Shown: positions 43,716 through 53,650 of the stretch, piece after piece
Layout of the letters: each line of letters begins with the position of its first letter
How positions within the stretch are numbered: the stretch's first letter is position 1
NCBI GenBank assembly: GCA_903642225.1
Contig: CAHJWI010000006.1
Span: 1 to 64,000, forward strand
Reading direction: 5' to 3'
From: Acidobacteriaceae bacterium
Lineage (GTDB): Bacteria > Acidobacteriota > Terriglobia > Terriglobales > Acidobacteriaceae
Length of the DNA stretch: 64,000 bases
Program-made: the position numbers and the translations under genes
The notes under the pieces: generated by a model
What the model was told of the DNA's origin: nothing
Database searches by the model: none
Seen by the model: only the letters and a program-made list of their open reading frames with translations

Positions 43716-44354
43716 ATGACGCTGGATGACGCAAAAAGCTTTACCCGCGAGCGCGCCTGGGCCTTGCTCACGGAGTGGACTACCGCGCCCGGCTTGTTAA
43801 AGCATGCCCAAGCAGTAGAGATTTGCACCGCAGCATACGGTCGGCGTGAGGCTGACAGATTGCGTTTGAACGGGTCGGATGCTGCACTCTTCGTGCTGCC
43901 GTACCATCTTGCAGGCCTCTTGCACGATTTCGATTACGACCGGCACCCGTCGCTGGACGAGCATGTTTGGGTTGGCATAAAAGTGTTGGAGGCGCAGGGA
44001 TGGCCGCTGGAGGTTCGCCACGCTATTCTTGCGCACGCCGACTACACAGCCACCGCACGGGAAAGCCACCTGGACCGCGCACTGTTCGCGTGTGACGAGC
44101 TAAGTGGATTCCTGACAGCGTGTGCGCTGGTGAAGCCGTCCAAGAGCATTCACGATGTAGAGGTGGGGGGCGTTCGAAAGAAGATGAAAGACAAGGCTTT
44201 TGCACGCGGTGTATTGCGCGAAGACATTTTGGCTGGAGCGGAACTGCTCAACATCAGCGCGGATGAACACATTGCCCACTGCCTTCGCGCCATGCAGAAC
44301 GAAGCTGCCACACTTCATCTGAACGGAGCTCTTCAAGCTAACCCAAGTGCTTGA
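43716..44354 (+). CDS. HD-superfamily hydrolase
   Basis: 212-residue protein of the predicted HD hydrolase group COG2316. Metal-binding residues are visible in LLKHAQAVE (His), GLLHDFDYD (His-Asp), VRHAILAHADY (His) and DRALFACDELSGF (Asp). The stretch VGGVRKKMKDKAFARGV is a strong group marker. Substrate unknown; such proteins probably cleave phosphate esters or nucleotides. It starts four bases after the MocA-like gene, so it belongs to the same operon, though no molybdenum role is known for the family. Confidence 0.85.
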   Translation: MTLDDAKSFTRERAWALLTEWTTAPGLLKHAQAVEICTAAYGRREADRLRLNGSDAALFVLPYHLAGLLHDFDYDRHPSLDEHVWVGIKVLEAQGWPLEVRHAILAHADYTATARESHLDRALFACDELSGFLTACALVKPSKSIHDVEVGGVRKKMKDKAFARGVLREDILAGAELLNISADEHIAHCLRAMQNEAATLHLNGALQANPSA

Positions 44355-44464
44355 ACTCGCTTGTTTTAGTCGCGTGGTACAAACCCACCGGCTTTTTCGA
44401 CTCGCGTCAGCCCTGGACTTCTTCTTCTCCGCTTCCGCGCGCCAACTGCATCTGAAAGGTCTGA

Positions 44465-46027
44465 ATGGTGTCAGCAGAGAAACGTGTCGTCGTTATTGGA
44501 TCTGGCCCTGGCGGCCTTGCCAGTGCCATGCTGTTGGCTGCAAGCGGCGTGCAAGTCACGGTCGTGGAAAAACGCAACCATGTTGGTGGGCGAACCAGCA
44601 CGTTTGAGCAAGACGGCTTCAAGTTCGACTATGGCCCGACTTTCTTCCTGTACCCAAGGGTGCTAAGCGAGATCTTTGCGGCTGCTGGCTACTCCCTAGA
44701 CCGCGAAGTTCCCATGAAGAGACTGGACCCGCAGTACAGGCTGGTGTTCGGTAGTGGGGGCGAGCTGCTGGCAACCGGCGATCACACCCGGATGGAGCAG
44801 GCCATCGCCAAACTATGCCCTGGAGATGCAAAGAACTTCAAGACCTTCATGCGCGATAACCGTGAGAAGCTTCAAAAATTCTTACCGTTTTTGGAGTCGC
44901 CCTTCGAAAGCTGGAAGGATCTGGCAAAGCCGGAAATGCTGAAGCTGCTCCCAATCCTGGCACCGTGGCGTTCCTTGGACGGGGAGCTCAAGCAATACTT
45001 CAGCGACGAGCGCATTCGGCTAGGCTTCTCTTTTCAATCGAAATATCTGGGGATGTCGCCATTCAGTTGCCCTGGACTGTTTTCTATACTGTCGTTTCTG
45101 GAGTACGAGTACGGTGTCTTTCATCCGATCGGCGGATGCGGTGCCGTGACTCGAGCGATGGCGCGCATTTGTGAAGAGATGGGCGTTGAAATTATTCAGA
45201 ACGAAGGTGTAGAGGAGATTACATTTAACGGACGCAAAGCCACGGGCGTACGAACTGCCGGGCGAACGATCGCGGCGGATAGCGTAGTGCTGAATGCGGA
45301 GTTCGCCGAAGCAGCGAGGCGCATGATTCCAACGTCTTTGCGCTCAAGGTGGAGCGACGACAGTATTGCCGGAAAAAACCATAGCTGCAGCACCTTCATG
45401 TTGTATCTGGGCATAGATGGCGTGTATGACGAGGTGGAGCACCACACTATCTACCTTGCCAAGGATTACAAGGGCAACCTGCATGACATTGAGAAGGGTC
45501 ATTCGTTGTCGAGCGATCCGTCCATCTATGTGCAGAACGCCTCAGTCACCGATGACACACTGGCACCAAAGGGAATGAGTTCACTTTACGTGCTGGCACC
45601 AGTGACCCATGCGTGCGGAGGTGTCGATTGGAAGCGAGATGTTGCACCGTTCCGCGAGCAGGTTTTGGATCAGATGTCGAACATCGGCATGGGCGACGTA
45701 CGGAAGCGAATTCGCACGGAGCGAGTACTGACGCCGGCAAACTGGGCTGCGGAGTTTGCCCTTCACAGGGGTTCGACTTTCTCTATGGCGCACTCTCTTC
45801 GCCAGATGCTGCACCTGAGGCCGCACAACCGGTTTGAAGAAACCGAGGGGGTTTACCTTGCAGGTGGTGGAACTCATCCCGGTTCTGGTCTACCGGTTAT
45901 CTTCGAGTCGGCTCGCATTTCGTCCAAGCTATTGCTCGATGATCTGGGTGTAAAGAGCGCCTGGAACTTCACAGGGTCGGCATTCGACCAATCCCAACTG
46001 CATGACCGCGATTTAGCAGTCCAGTAA
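44465..46027 (+). CDS. CrtI-type carotenoid desaturase (1)
   Basis: 520-residue FAD-dependent phytoene desaturase-like enzyme. The dinucleotide motif is VVVIGSGPGGLASAMLLAASG followed by EKRNHVGGRTSTFEQDGFKFDYGPTFF. The C-terminal family motif is GVYLAGGGTHPGSGLPVIFESARISSKLL. It introduces double bonds into a carotene or acts as a related oxidase; substrate (C30 or C40) is not readable. The ATG at 44465 directly begins the flavin domain. Codon use here is visibly less C-rich than in the 16-30 kb genes. It is followed 70 bases later by a paralogue. Confidence 0.88.
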   Translation: MVSAEKRVVVIGSGPGGLASAMLLAASGVQVTVVEKRNHVGGRTSTFEQDGFKFDYGPTFFLYPRVLSEIFAAAGYSLDREVPMKRLDPQYRLVFGSGGELLATGDHTRMEQAIAKLCPGDAKNFKTFMRDNREKLQKFLPFLESPFESWKDLAKPEMLKLLPILAPWRSLDGELKQYFSDERIRLGFSFQSKYLGMSPFSCPGLFSILSFLEYEYGVFHPIGGCGAVTRAMARICEEMGVEIIQNEGVEEITFNGRKATGVRTAGRTIAADSVVLNAEFAEAARRMIPTSLRSRWSDDSIAGKNHSCSTFMLYLGIDGVYDEVEHHTIYLAKDYKGNLHDIEKGHSLSSDPSIYVQNASVTDDTLAPKGMSSLYVLAPVTHACGGVDWKRDVAPFREQVLDQMSNIGMGDVRKRIRTERVLTPANWAAEFALHRGSTFSMAHSLRQMLHLRPHNRFEETEGVYLAGGGTHPGSGLPVIFESARISSKLLLDDLGVKSAWNFTGSAFDQSQLHDRDLAVQ

Positions 46028-46100
46028 GCCGGTCGTACAGCGGTTCCCTTGTGTCTTACCATTGACAGACAGCCGTGCCATCTAGCCAGGAGTTATGTAC

Positions 46101-47693
46101 ATGCGTGTAGCAGTAATCGGTTCAGGACTTGCTGGTTTGTCGGCAGCGGCAGTGCTAGCCGCTCGCGGTTACGACGTGGAAGTGTTCGAGAAGAACACCT
46201 GGCTGGGCGGTAAGGCCTCCGTGTTGCAGGAAGAGGGTTTTCGGTTCGATATGGGACCGACGATCCTGATTCAGCCATCCACTCTTCGCAAAATCTTCTC
46301 GGAAGCTGGTCGAGATCTTGACGATTACGTGAAGATGGTTAGGCTCGATCCATCGTGGCGCTGCTTTTTCGACGACGGCACCGTGATTGATTTAAAAGAT
46401 CAGACCGATGACATGGTGCGCTCGTTGAACGAGCGTCAGGCAGGAATGGGTGACAAGTACCGCGAGTTCATCGGTGTAAGTGAACAGCTACACCACATCA
46501 GCGACAAATTCTTTTTCTGGAAGCCGATCGGCAGCATGCTGGACACGCTAGAGATGCGGGGCATGTTCGACACGGCCGTGCTCAAGGACGTAATGAAGAT
46601 GCGGTTGGGCAAAACCGTATCCGGGGTGATTCGCGAATACATCAGCGACGACAACACCGCACAGATGCTGGACCACTTTGTACAGTATGTAGGCTCGTCT
46701 CCAGATGCTTCTCCTGCTATACTCTGCGCTATCGGTCACATGCAGACGGAGCAAGGCATATGGTACCCAATGGGTGGGACGCGAGCTGTTCCTGAAGCCT
46801 TGGTTGAGCTTGGAACCGAACTGGGTGTGACTTACCACACCAGCGCAGATGTACAAAAGATTGATACAAAGCTGGTAAGTGGCATGTCATCAGCAAGCGG
46901 AGTCACGCTGACTAATGGGCAAAGCTATAAGTTCGACGCAGTCGTCTCAAACGAAGATAGTGTGCGCACTTATCGTGAGCTGCTGGAAGGCAGTAACGCG
47001 ACAGCAAGTTTCGACCGAAAGAGTAACTATGAGCCAGCATGCAGTGGTGTTGTCCTTTATCTAGGACTAAACAAGCGGTATGACCATCTTGCTCACCACG
47101 ATTTTGTGTTCAGTCGCGATCCACACGAAGAGTTCAATGCAATTTATACGCTCGGCATACCTGCCCCCGACCCGACGTGCTATTTGGCTTCAACAAGCAG
47201 GACAGAGCCTGGAACCGCGCCAGAGGGTGGGGATGCCCTTTACGTTCTTGTACACACACCATACTTACGTCCCAACCATGACTGGAGGCAGATGTTTCCA
47301 GGCTACCGTCAGGTCATCCTGGATAAGTTGAAGCGTACGGCAAACATGCCGGACCTGGAAGACCGCATTATTTACGAGCGTGCCTTGACGCCGCAGGACA
47401 TCCATGAACGTTACCGCGTCTTGAATGGTGCGATCTATGGTCTGAGCAGCCACGGACGATTCAATGGTGCGTTCAAACCGTCGAACGTCGCACGTGACGT
47501 AGCGGGTCTCTTCCTGTGTGGCGGTGCGGCGCACCCCGGCCCTGGCATGCCGATGGTGATGCAGAGCGGCTGGATTGCAGCGGATGCGCTGGATCGGGAG
47601 TACAAGGCCGGATCGAAGCGTCCAGCAAACGGCCGGACACAGGGTGCAGAGCGGCCTCGATACTCCGAGCAACAAGCTGCGTTAACCATATAG
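46101..47693 (+). CDS. CrtI-type carotenoid desaturase (2)
   Basis: 530-residue second member of the family, clearly different from the first. N-terminus VAVIGSGLAGLSAAAVLAARGYDVEVFEKNTWLGGKAS, and C-terminal motif GLFLCGGAAHPGPGMPMVMQSGWIAADAL. In tandem pairs one copy often desaturates phytoene or diapophytoene and the other oxidises or further desaturates the product, but which does what cannot be assigned. The second ATG (46101) is chosen: AGGAG lies eight bases upstream, too close to the ATG at 46095. No phytoene synthase, cyclase or glycosyltransferase is in the window. Confidence 0.87.
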   Translation: MRVAVIGSGLAGLSAAAVLAARGYDVEVFEKNTWLGGKASVLQEEGFRFDMGPTILIQPSTLRKIFSEAGRDLDDYVKMVRLDPSWRCFFDDGTVIDLKDQTDDMVRSLNERQAGMGDKYREFIGVSEQLHHISDKFFFWKPIGSMLDTLEMRGMFDTAVLKDVMKMRLGKTVSGVIREYISDDNTAQMLDHFVQYVGSSPDASPAILCAIGHMQTEQGIWYPMGGTRAVPEALVELGTELGVTYHTSADVQKIDTKLVSGMSSASGVTLTNGQSYKFDAVVSNEDSVRTYRELLEGSNATASFDRKSNYEPACSGVVLYLGLNKRYDHLAHHDFVFSRDPHEEFNAIYTLGIPAPDPTCYLASTSRTEPGTAPEGGDALYVLVHTPYLRPNHDWRQMFPGYRQVILDKLKRTANMPDLEDRIIYERALTPQDIHERYRVLNGAIYGLSSHGRFNGAFKPSNVARDVAGLFLCGGAAHPGPGMPMVMQSGWIAADALDREYKAGSKRPANGRTQGAERPRYSEQQAALTI

Positions 47694-47815
47694 CTGCGTC
47701 TGCTTGTAGACAAGGCTGTCAAAATGATGGGCGGCACACTACCCGGCATGTAAATGCTGCCGTAACTTCTCAACTAGCAAACCCGTCCGGAGCCTCGGAC
47801 GCGTTAGGCTTTTGT

Positions 47816-48913
47816 ATGGCTTTCCTTGTTCCCGCTCCCCTGTTACCCATGCTCGCCAAGCGCATCGACGCCATTCCCGCAGAGGGCGCGTTTCAGTTCG
47901 AGCCCAAGTGGGACGGGTTTCGGACGATTGTCTTTCGCGATGGCGACGAACTGCTGATTCAGAGTCGGGACGGCAAGGGGTTGGACCGGTACTTTCCTGA
48001 GCTGCGTGCTCCGTTGCTGGCACAGTTGCCCTCACGATGCGTGCTGGATGGAGAGATCGTCATGCCGCGTCCAGGATCAGAGGACAGAACCGCGCTGGAC
48101 TTCGATGCGTTGCAGTTACGGGTACATCCAGCAGCGAGCCGCGTAAAAATGCTAAGCGAGATGACTCCGGCAAGCGTGGTGTTTTTCGACTGCATTGCAC
48201 TGGATGACCAGGACCTGCGAGCTAAGCCCTTCGAACAAAGGCGGCGTCAGCTGGAGCTAATCCTGAAGGACGCCGTTGCTCCGCTGCATCTTACGCCCGC
48301 GACGGAAGACCGGGTGGTGGCCGCAGACTGGTTCCGCCGCTTCGAGGGTGCGGGGTTGGATGGCCTGATCGCGAAACCATTGGCGGGCGTCTATGCGCCG
48401 GACAAGCGGACACAATTCAAAGTGAAGCATGAGCGGGACTGCGACTGCGTTGTGGCCGGTTTTCGGTGGCACAAGAACGGCGACGGCACGCACGTCGGAT
48501 CGCTGCTGCTGGGTTTGTTTGACGATGCGGGTGCGCTGCAGCACGTAGGCGTGTGCGCGAGCTTTACGGAGGCGAAGCGGCGCGAGCTGGTGGAGACACT
48601 GGCGCCGTATCGAGAGGGCGCGATGGCCGGGCATCCATGGGCACACTGGAGCGGCGGAGATGCGCCTGCCGAGGACGGCAGCCGGATGCCCGGCGCAAAG
48701 AGTCGCTGGAACAGCACCAAGGACCTGAGCTGGGAGCCCCTGCGCGCGGAGCTGGTGGTGGAGGTGGCGTACGAGCACATGCAGGGGAACAGGTTTCGGC
48801 ACCTGGCGCATTTTCGGCGGTGGCGGCCAGACAAATCGACAGCAAGCTGCACGTATGCCCAATTAGAGGTCGTTCCGCCGCAGGAGCTGATGGACTTATT
48901 CGCCGGGACCTGA
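47816..48913 (+). CDS. ATP-dependent DNA ligase, LigC type
   Basis: 365-residue ligase of the nucleotidyltransferase/OB-fold family. The lysine that receives AMP is in FEPKWDGFR near residue 29. Other motifs: SRDGKGLDRYFPE (motif Ia/III region), LDGEIVM (motif III), GLDGLIAKP (motif IV region) and FKVKHERDCDCVVAGF (motif V). An OB domain ends the protein. It lacks the polymerase and nuclease domains of LigD, and no Ku gene is nearby. It could seal nicks in base-excision or stationary-phase repair. ATG at 47816 fits; open frame upstream overlaps the desaturase. Confidence 0.9.
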   Translation: MAFLVPAPLLPMLAKRIDAIPAEGAFQFEPKWDGFRTIVFRDGDELLIQSRDGKGLDRYFPELRAPLLAQLPSRCVLDGEIVMPRPGSEDRTALDFDALQLRVHPAASRVKMLSEMTPASVVFFDCIALDDQDLRAKPFEQRRRQLELILKDAVAPLHLTPATEDRVVAADWFRRFEGAGLDGLIAKPLAGVYAPDKRTQFKVKHERDCDCVVAGFRWHKNGDGTHVGSLLLGLFDDAGALQHVGVCASFTEAKRRELVETLAPYREGAMAGHPWAHWSGGDAPAEDGSRMPGAKSRWNSTKDLSWEPLRAELVVEVAYEHMQGNRFRHLAHFRRWRPDKSTASCTYAQLEVVPPQELMDLFAGT

Positions 48914-48954
48914 TGCTTTGCGAAGATGCTGACGCTGAATGGCTGCTCCGTTAA

Positions 48955-50574
<1,620 letters not shown>

Positions 50575-50577
50575 AGC

Positions 50578-50979
50578 TTACCGCCAGCGGTCTGCGGCAG
50601 CACGAACGTAGTGTTTCCACACATAGCCCCAGGGAACCGCAAGGTAAACCAGCACCACCATGCCGGTGGCAAAAACATTCGGCATCAGAGCCGGGTCCAC
50701 ATGGCCGGTGCGCCAGTGGGGGAACGGGACAAGCAGCAGCCACAGGGTCTTCCATGCCGTCTCCCAAAGCAGCACGGGCAAAAGCTGCAGGGGATAGCGC
50801 AGACCGAGCAGGCACAGGAGCGAGAAGGCAGCAAGCATGCACTGCACGACGCCCTCCATCAGCTCCCAGTGCCTGGAGCCGTGGAGCAGACCGGGCCATA
50901 CTGTAGCGGCAAGGCCCGCTCCGATAAGCAGATAGATGGCGCGTAAGCCGTACAACCGGACCAACGAAACTTCTCTCAC
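50578..50979 (-). CDS. Hypothetical four-helix membrane protein
   Basis: 133 residues, family not recognised. Four hydrophobic helices are visible at about 10-29, 43-60, 62-84 and 101-120, with a Trp-rich character (WETAWKTLWLLLVPFPHWRTGH). A GTG at 50979 is the only start in the frame, preceded by AAAGG. It lies 53 bases after the ADOP permease on the same strand and may be read from its transcript. Confidence 0.55.
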   Translation of the reverse strand: MREVSLVRLYGLRAIYLLIGAGLAATVWPGLLHGSRHWELMEGVVQCMLAAFSLLCLLGLRYPLQLLPVLLWETAWKTLWLLLVPFPHWRTGHVDPALMPNVFATGMVVLVYLAVPWGYVWKHYVRAAADRWR

Positions 50980-51032
50980 GGACGCCTTTCTGTTTACGCG
51001 GTGCGGTGTATCGCGGACAGCTTGCTGAGGTG

Positions 51033-53462
51033 CTACTGCTCTCGTAGAAGGATGGAAGGCTCGACATGAAGGGCACGGCGAGCCGGAACAGCGGCCGAGA
51101 GTGCTCCAACGGCGCTCATCGTGAGCACAACGGACAGCAGAACAACGGGATCCGCCGCCGAGGCGTGATAAACGATGTTCGCGAGCAAGTGGGTGGCGGC
51201 GAGGCCGAGCGCAAGACCCGCGGCGGAGCCGACGGCGAGCAGCATAAAGGTCCGGCCAAGCGCGGCTCGCAGGAGGGCCCCAGAGTGTGCACCGAGGGCG
51301 GAACGGATACCGAGCTCTCGCATGCGGCCAGTGACGGTGTAGCTGGCAACGCCGAAAATGCCGGTGAGCGCGAGCATGGCGGCGAGCAGGCCCATTGTGC
51401 CGAGGGCAGCGGTGGCGGCGCGCGCGGGAAAGGTGACTAGGGTTAGCGCGTCGTCCATGGAGGTTGCGCTGAAGATTGGAATGGTGTTGTCGACACTGGC
51501 GACGGCCTTACGCATAGCGACGGTCATCTCGGCAGTGGGACGGTCGGATCGAGCGAGCAGGACGGCCGTACTGTCGGGCCGTTGCGGCATGGGGACGAAC
51601 TCTGCAGGAAAGGCGTCTTCGGTCAGTGTCTGGTACTTTCCGGTTGCGACGAGGCCAACCACCTGCACCTGCTTGCCGGGGGCGGTGGGGAAGGTGCGGC
51701 CGACAGGGTCGCTGTCGCCGAAGAGCATGTGCGCCAGTGTCTGGTTTATGACGGCCACACGAGGTGCTTCCCCGGTGTCGGCCGGGGAGAAGCTGCGGCC
51801 GGCGAGCAGGGGTGTACCGATTGTGGTGAAGTAGCCTGGCGACACGCTGTAGACGGCGGCATCCGTCACGACGTGGGTCTGGTCAAACGCCGTAGTGCCA
51901 GGTGCATACATGGAGTTGGTACTGGTCTCCACCGCAAGCGGGTGGGTGTTGGCGTACGCGGCGGAGGTAACACCGGGTATGGCCTGAACGGCGGCAAGCA
52001 GCCGGTCCTGGGTGGCGCGTGCGTCAGCGTCGTGGTGGCCGGCGAGCGCAACATCGGCCTTGGCAAGGGTCAGGCCACGCGGCTGGAAGCCGATGGGCAG
52101 GGTAAAGGTACGCTGCAGACCGCGGAAGGCCGTGACGGCGGCGGTGACCAAAAGGCAGCAAAGAGCAATCTGCAAGACCAGCAGGCCCGAGCGGAAGAGC
52201 GACCGATCGGAGGTGGAGTTCGTGGATCCGGCGGAACGCATGGTGCGGTTGGGGTCGGTACGCCAGATTTGCCGCGCTGGCAACAGGGCAAATAGCAGGC
52301 CGGTAAAGGCGGCCAGCAGGGCGGCCGCAATGTAGACGGGGCCATTTGCCTCGACCATAACCTGGATGGGCAGGTCGCCGGGCGGGCTGTAACGGCTGAG
52401 CGCCTGCAACAGCAATGAGCTGAGACCAGCCGCCGCCAGACCACCCGCGGCGGCAATCAGCAGGGACTCCGTGGCGAGTTGGCGCAGGATGCGGGTGCGG
52501 CTGGAACCAAGGGCCAGGCGGACGCCCAACTCGCGCGCGCGGTCTAGCGTGCGGCTGCTAAAGAGCACGCCCAAGTTGGCACATGCCGCAAGCAGCACAA
52601 GCAGTGAAAGCACCGCGACGCCGGCAATGAAAGCCCGTGCCGGTGTCCCCAGCAGGTTGCCCAGCAGACCGATAGGCGCGGTCTGCCACTTGGTCCCCTT
52701 GTCTGCGTCGGGGAAATCAGTTTCCATCTGGCGAGAGATTCGTTGCAGGGCTGTGTCCGCCTGGGCGCGTGTAATACCCGGGCGCATGCGGGCGAAGACC
52801 CAGGAACTGGTGCTGCCGCGCACGTCGAACTCGTTATAGCCATCGACGGCATAGCCGTCGTGGAAGGGAAACCAGGCTTGCGGCAGGAAGAACTGTTCCG
52901 TGCCGTGGAACCCGACCGGCGCGACACCGATGATGGTGAACGGATGCTTGCCCACCAGAACGCTTCTGCCTACGATGGACGGGTCTGCCTGGAAACGTGT
53001 GCGCCAGCAGCTATCGCTGAGCACCATCGTAGAGCTACCGTCCTTGGAGACGTCGTCTGCAGGCGCGATAAGCCGGCCAAGCTGCGGCTGCAAGCCGAGC
53101 ATCGCAAAGTAGTTCCCGCTGACGGCGAAGCCCCAGATGGGTTCAGCCGCGCCCCGTACGCCGATGGAAAAACGAGTAAACCGGGCAAGTGCAACATCGG
53201 AGAAGGTGGTTCCGCTGCGGTCCCGCAGGTCGCGGTAGTTGGGGTACGACATCGCAATGCCGAAGCCGGGGTTCTGGATTTGGACAAGCTGCCGGGGGTT
53301 CGGTACTGGCAGGTTGTGAAAAAGCATTCCGTTAGCAACACCGGCGACAACAACGTTCGCCGCGATGGCCAGGGTAAGCGTGATGACCGCCGTGAGCACA
53401 AAAGCGGGAGACCGGCGCAGTTGGCGAAGGGTGAATCGCAGGTCGTCTATAAGGTCGCGCAT
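51033..53462 (-). CDS. ADOP-type duplicated MacB/FtsX ABC permease
   Basis: 809-residue member of the acidobacterial duplicated orphan permease family (TIGR03434 group). The cytoplasmic N-terminus MRDLIDDLRFTLRQLRRSPAFVLTAVITLTLAIAAN is the family hallmark, followed by a periplasmic MacB core domain, three helices, a second periplasmic domain (about 480-640) and three final helices ending with PARRALHVEPSILLREQ. No ATP-binding subunit is adjacent, as is typical. By analogy with MacB/FtsX it may transmit mechanical force across the membrane, but no substrate is known for the group. Upstream 19 codons of open frame are excluded because the family starts at MRDL. Confidence 0.92.
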   Translation of the reverse strand: MRDLIDDLRFTLRQLRRSPAFVLTAVITLTLAIAANVVVAGVANGMLFHNLPVPNPRQLVQIQNPGFGIAMSYPNYRDLRDRSGTTFSDVALARFTRFSIGVRGAAEPIWGFAVSGNYFAMLGLQPQLGRLIAPADDVSKDGSSTMVLSDSCWRTRFQADPSIVGRSVLVGKHPFTIIGVAPVGFHGTEQFFLPQAWFPFHDGYAVDGYNEFDVRGSTSSWVFARMRPGITRAQADTALQRISRQMETDFPDADKGTKWQTAPIGLLGNLLGTPARAFIAGVAVLSLLVLLAACANLGVLFSSRTLDRARELGVRLALGSSRTRILRQLATESLLIAAAGGLAAAGLSSLLLQALSRYSPPGDLPIQVMVEANGPVYIAAALLAAFTGLLFALLPARQIWRTDPNRTMRSAGSTNSTSDRSLFRSGLLVLQIALCCLLVTAAVTAFRGLQRTFTLPIGFQPRGLTLAKADVALAGHHDADARATQDRLLAAVQAIPGVTSAAYANTHPLAVETSTNSMYAPGTTAFDQTHVVTDAAVYSVSPGYFTTIGTPLLAGRSFSPADTGEAPRVAVINQTLAHMLFGDSDPVGRTFPTAPGKQVQVVGLVATGKYQTLTEDAFPAEFVPMPQRPDSTAVLLARSDRPTAEMTVAMRKAVASVDNTIPIFSATSMDDALTLVTFPARAATAALGTMGLLAAMLALTGIFGVASYTVTGRMRELGIRSALGAHSGALLRAALGRTFMLLAVGSAAGLALGLAATHLLANIVYHASAADPVVLLSVVLTMSAVGALSAAVPARRALHVEPSILLREQ

Positions 53463-53566
53463 GGTGGGCCCTCGCCAGCAGGAGTATGCGGACGATAATG
53501 CACGTGGCGTGCCACTCATTCAGCCCGAATCTGCTGCAAGGTGCATGTGACTGCTGTTCAAATTTC

Positions 53567-53599
53567 AAGCGGCGCGTTCAGAATCGAACAGCGCCGCTT
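53567..53599 (-). terminator. Hairpin terminator of the third receptor
   Basis: AAGCGGCGC with GTTC (53567-53579) pairs with GAAC, one bulged A, and GCGCCGCTT (53586-53599), a 13-bp stem. On the minus strand it is followed by GAAATTTG. It lies 52 bases beyond the stop of the receptor gene and upstream of the ADOP gene. Confidence 0.6.
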
Positions 53600-53650
53600 A
53601 AGCAATGGACGGTCTCTGGTGACCGAATCTGCTTCGTTCGTGATGTAGTC

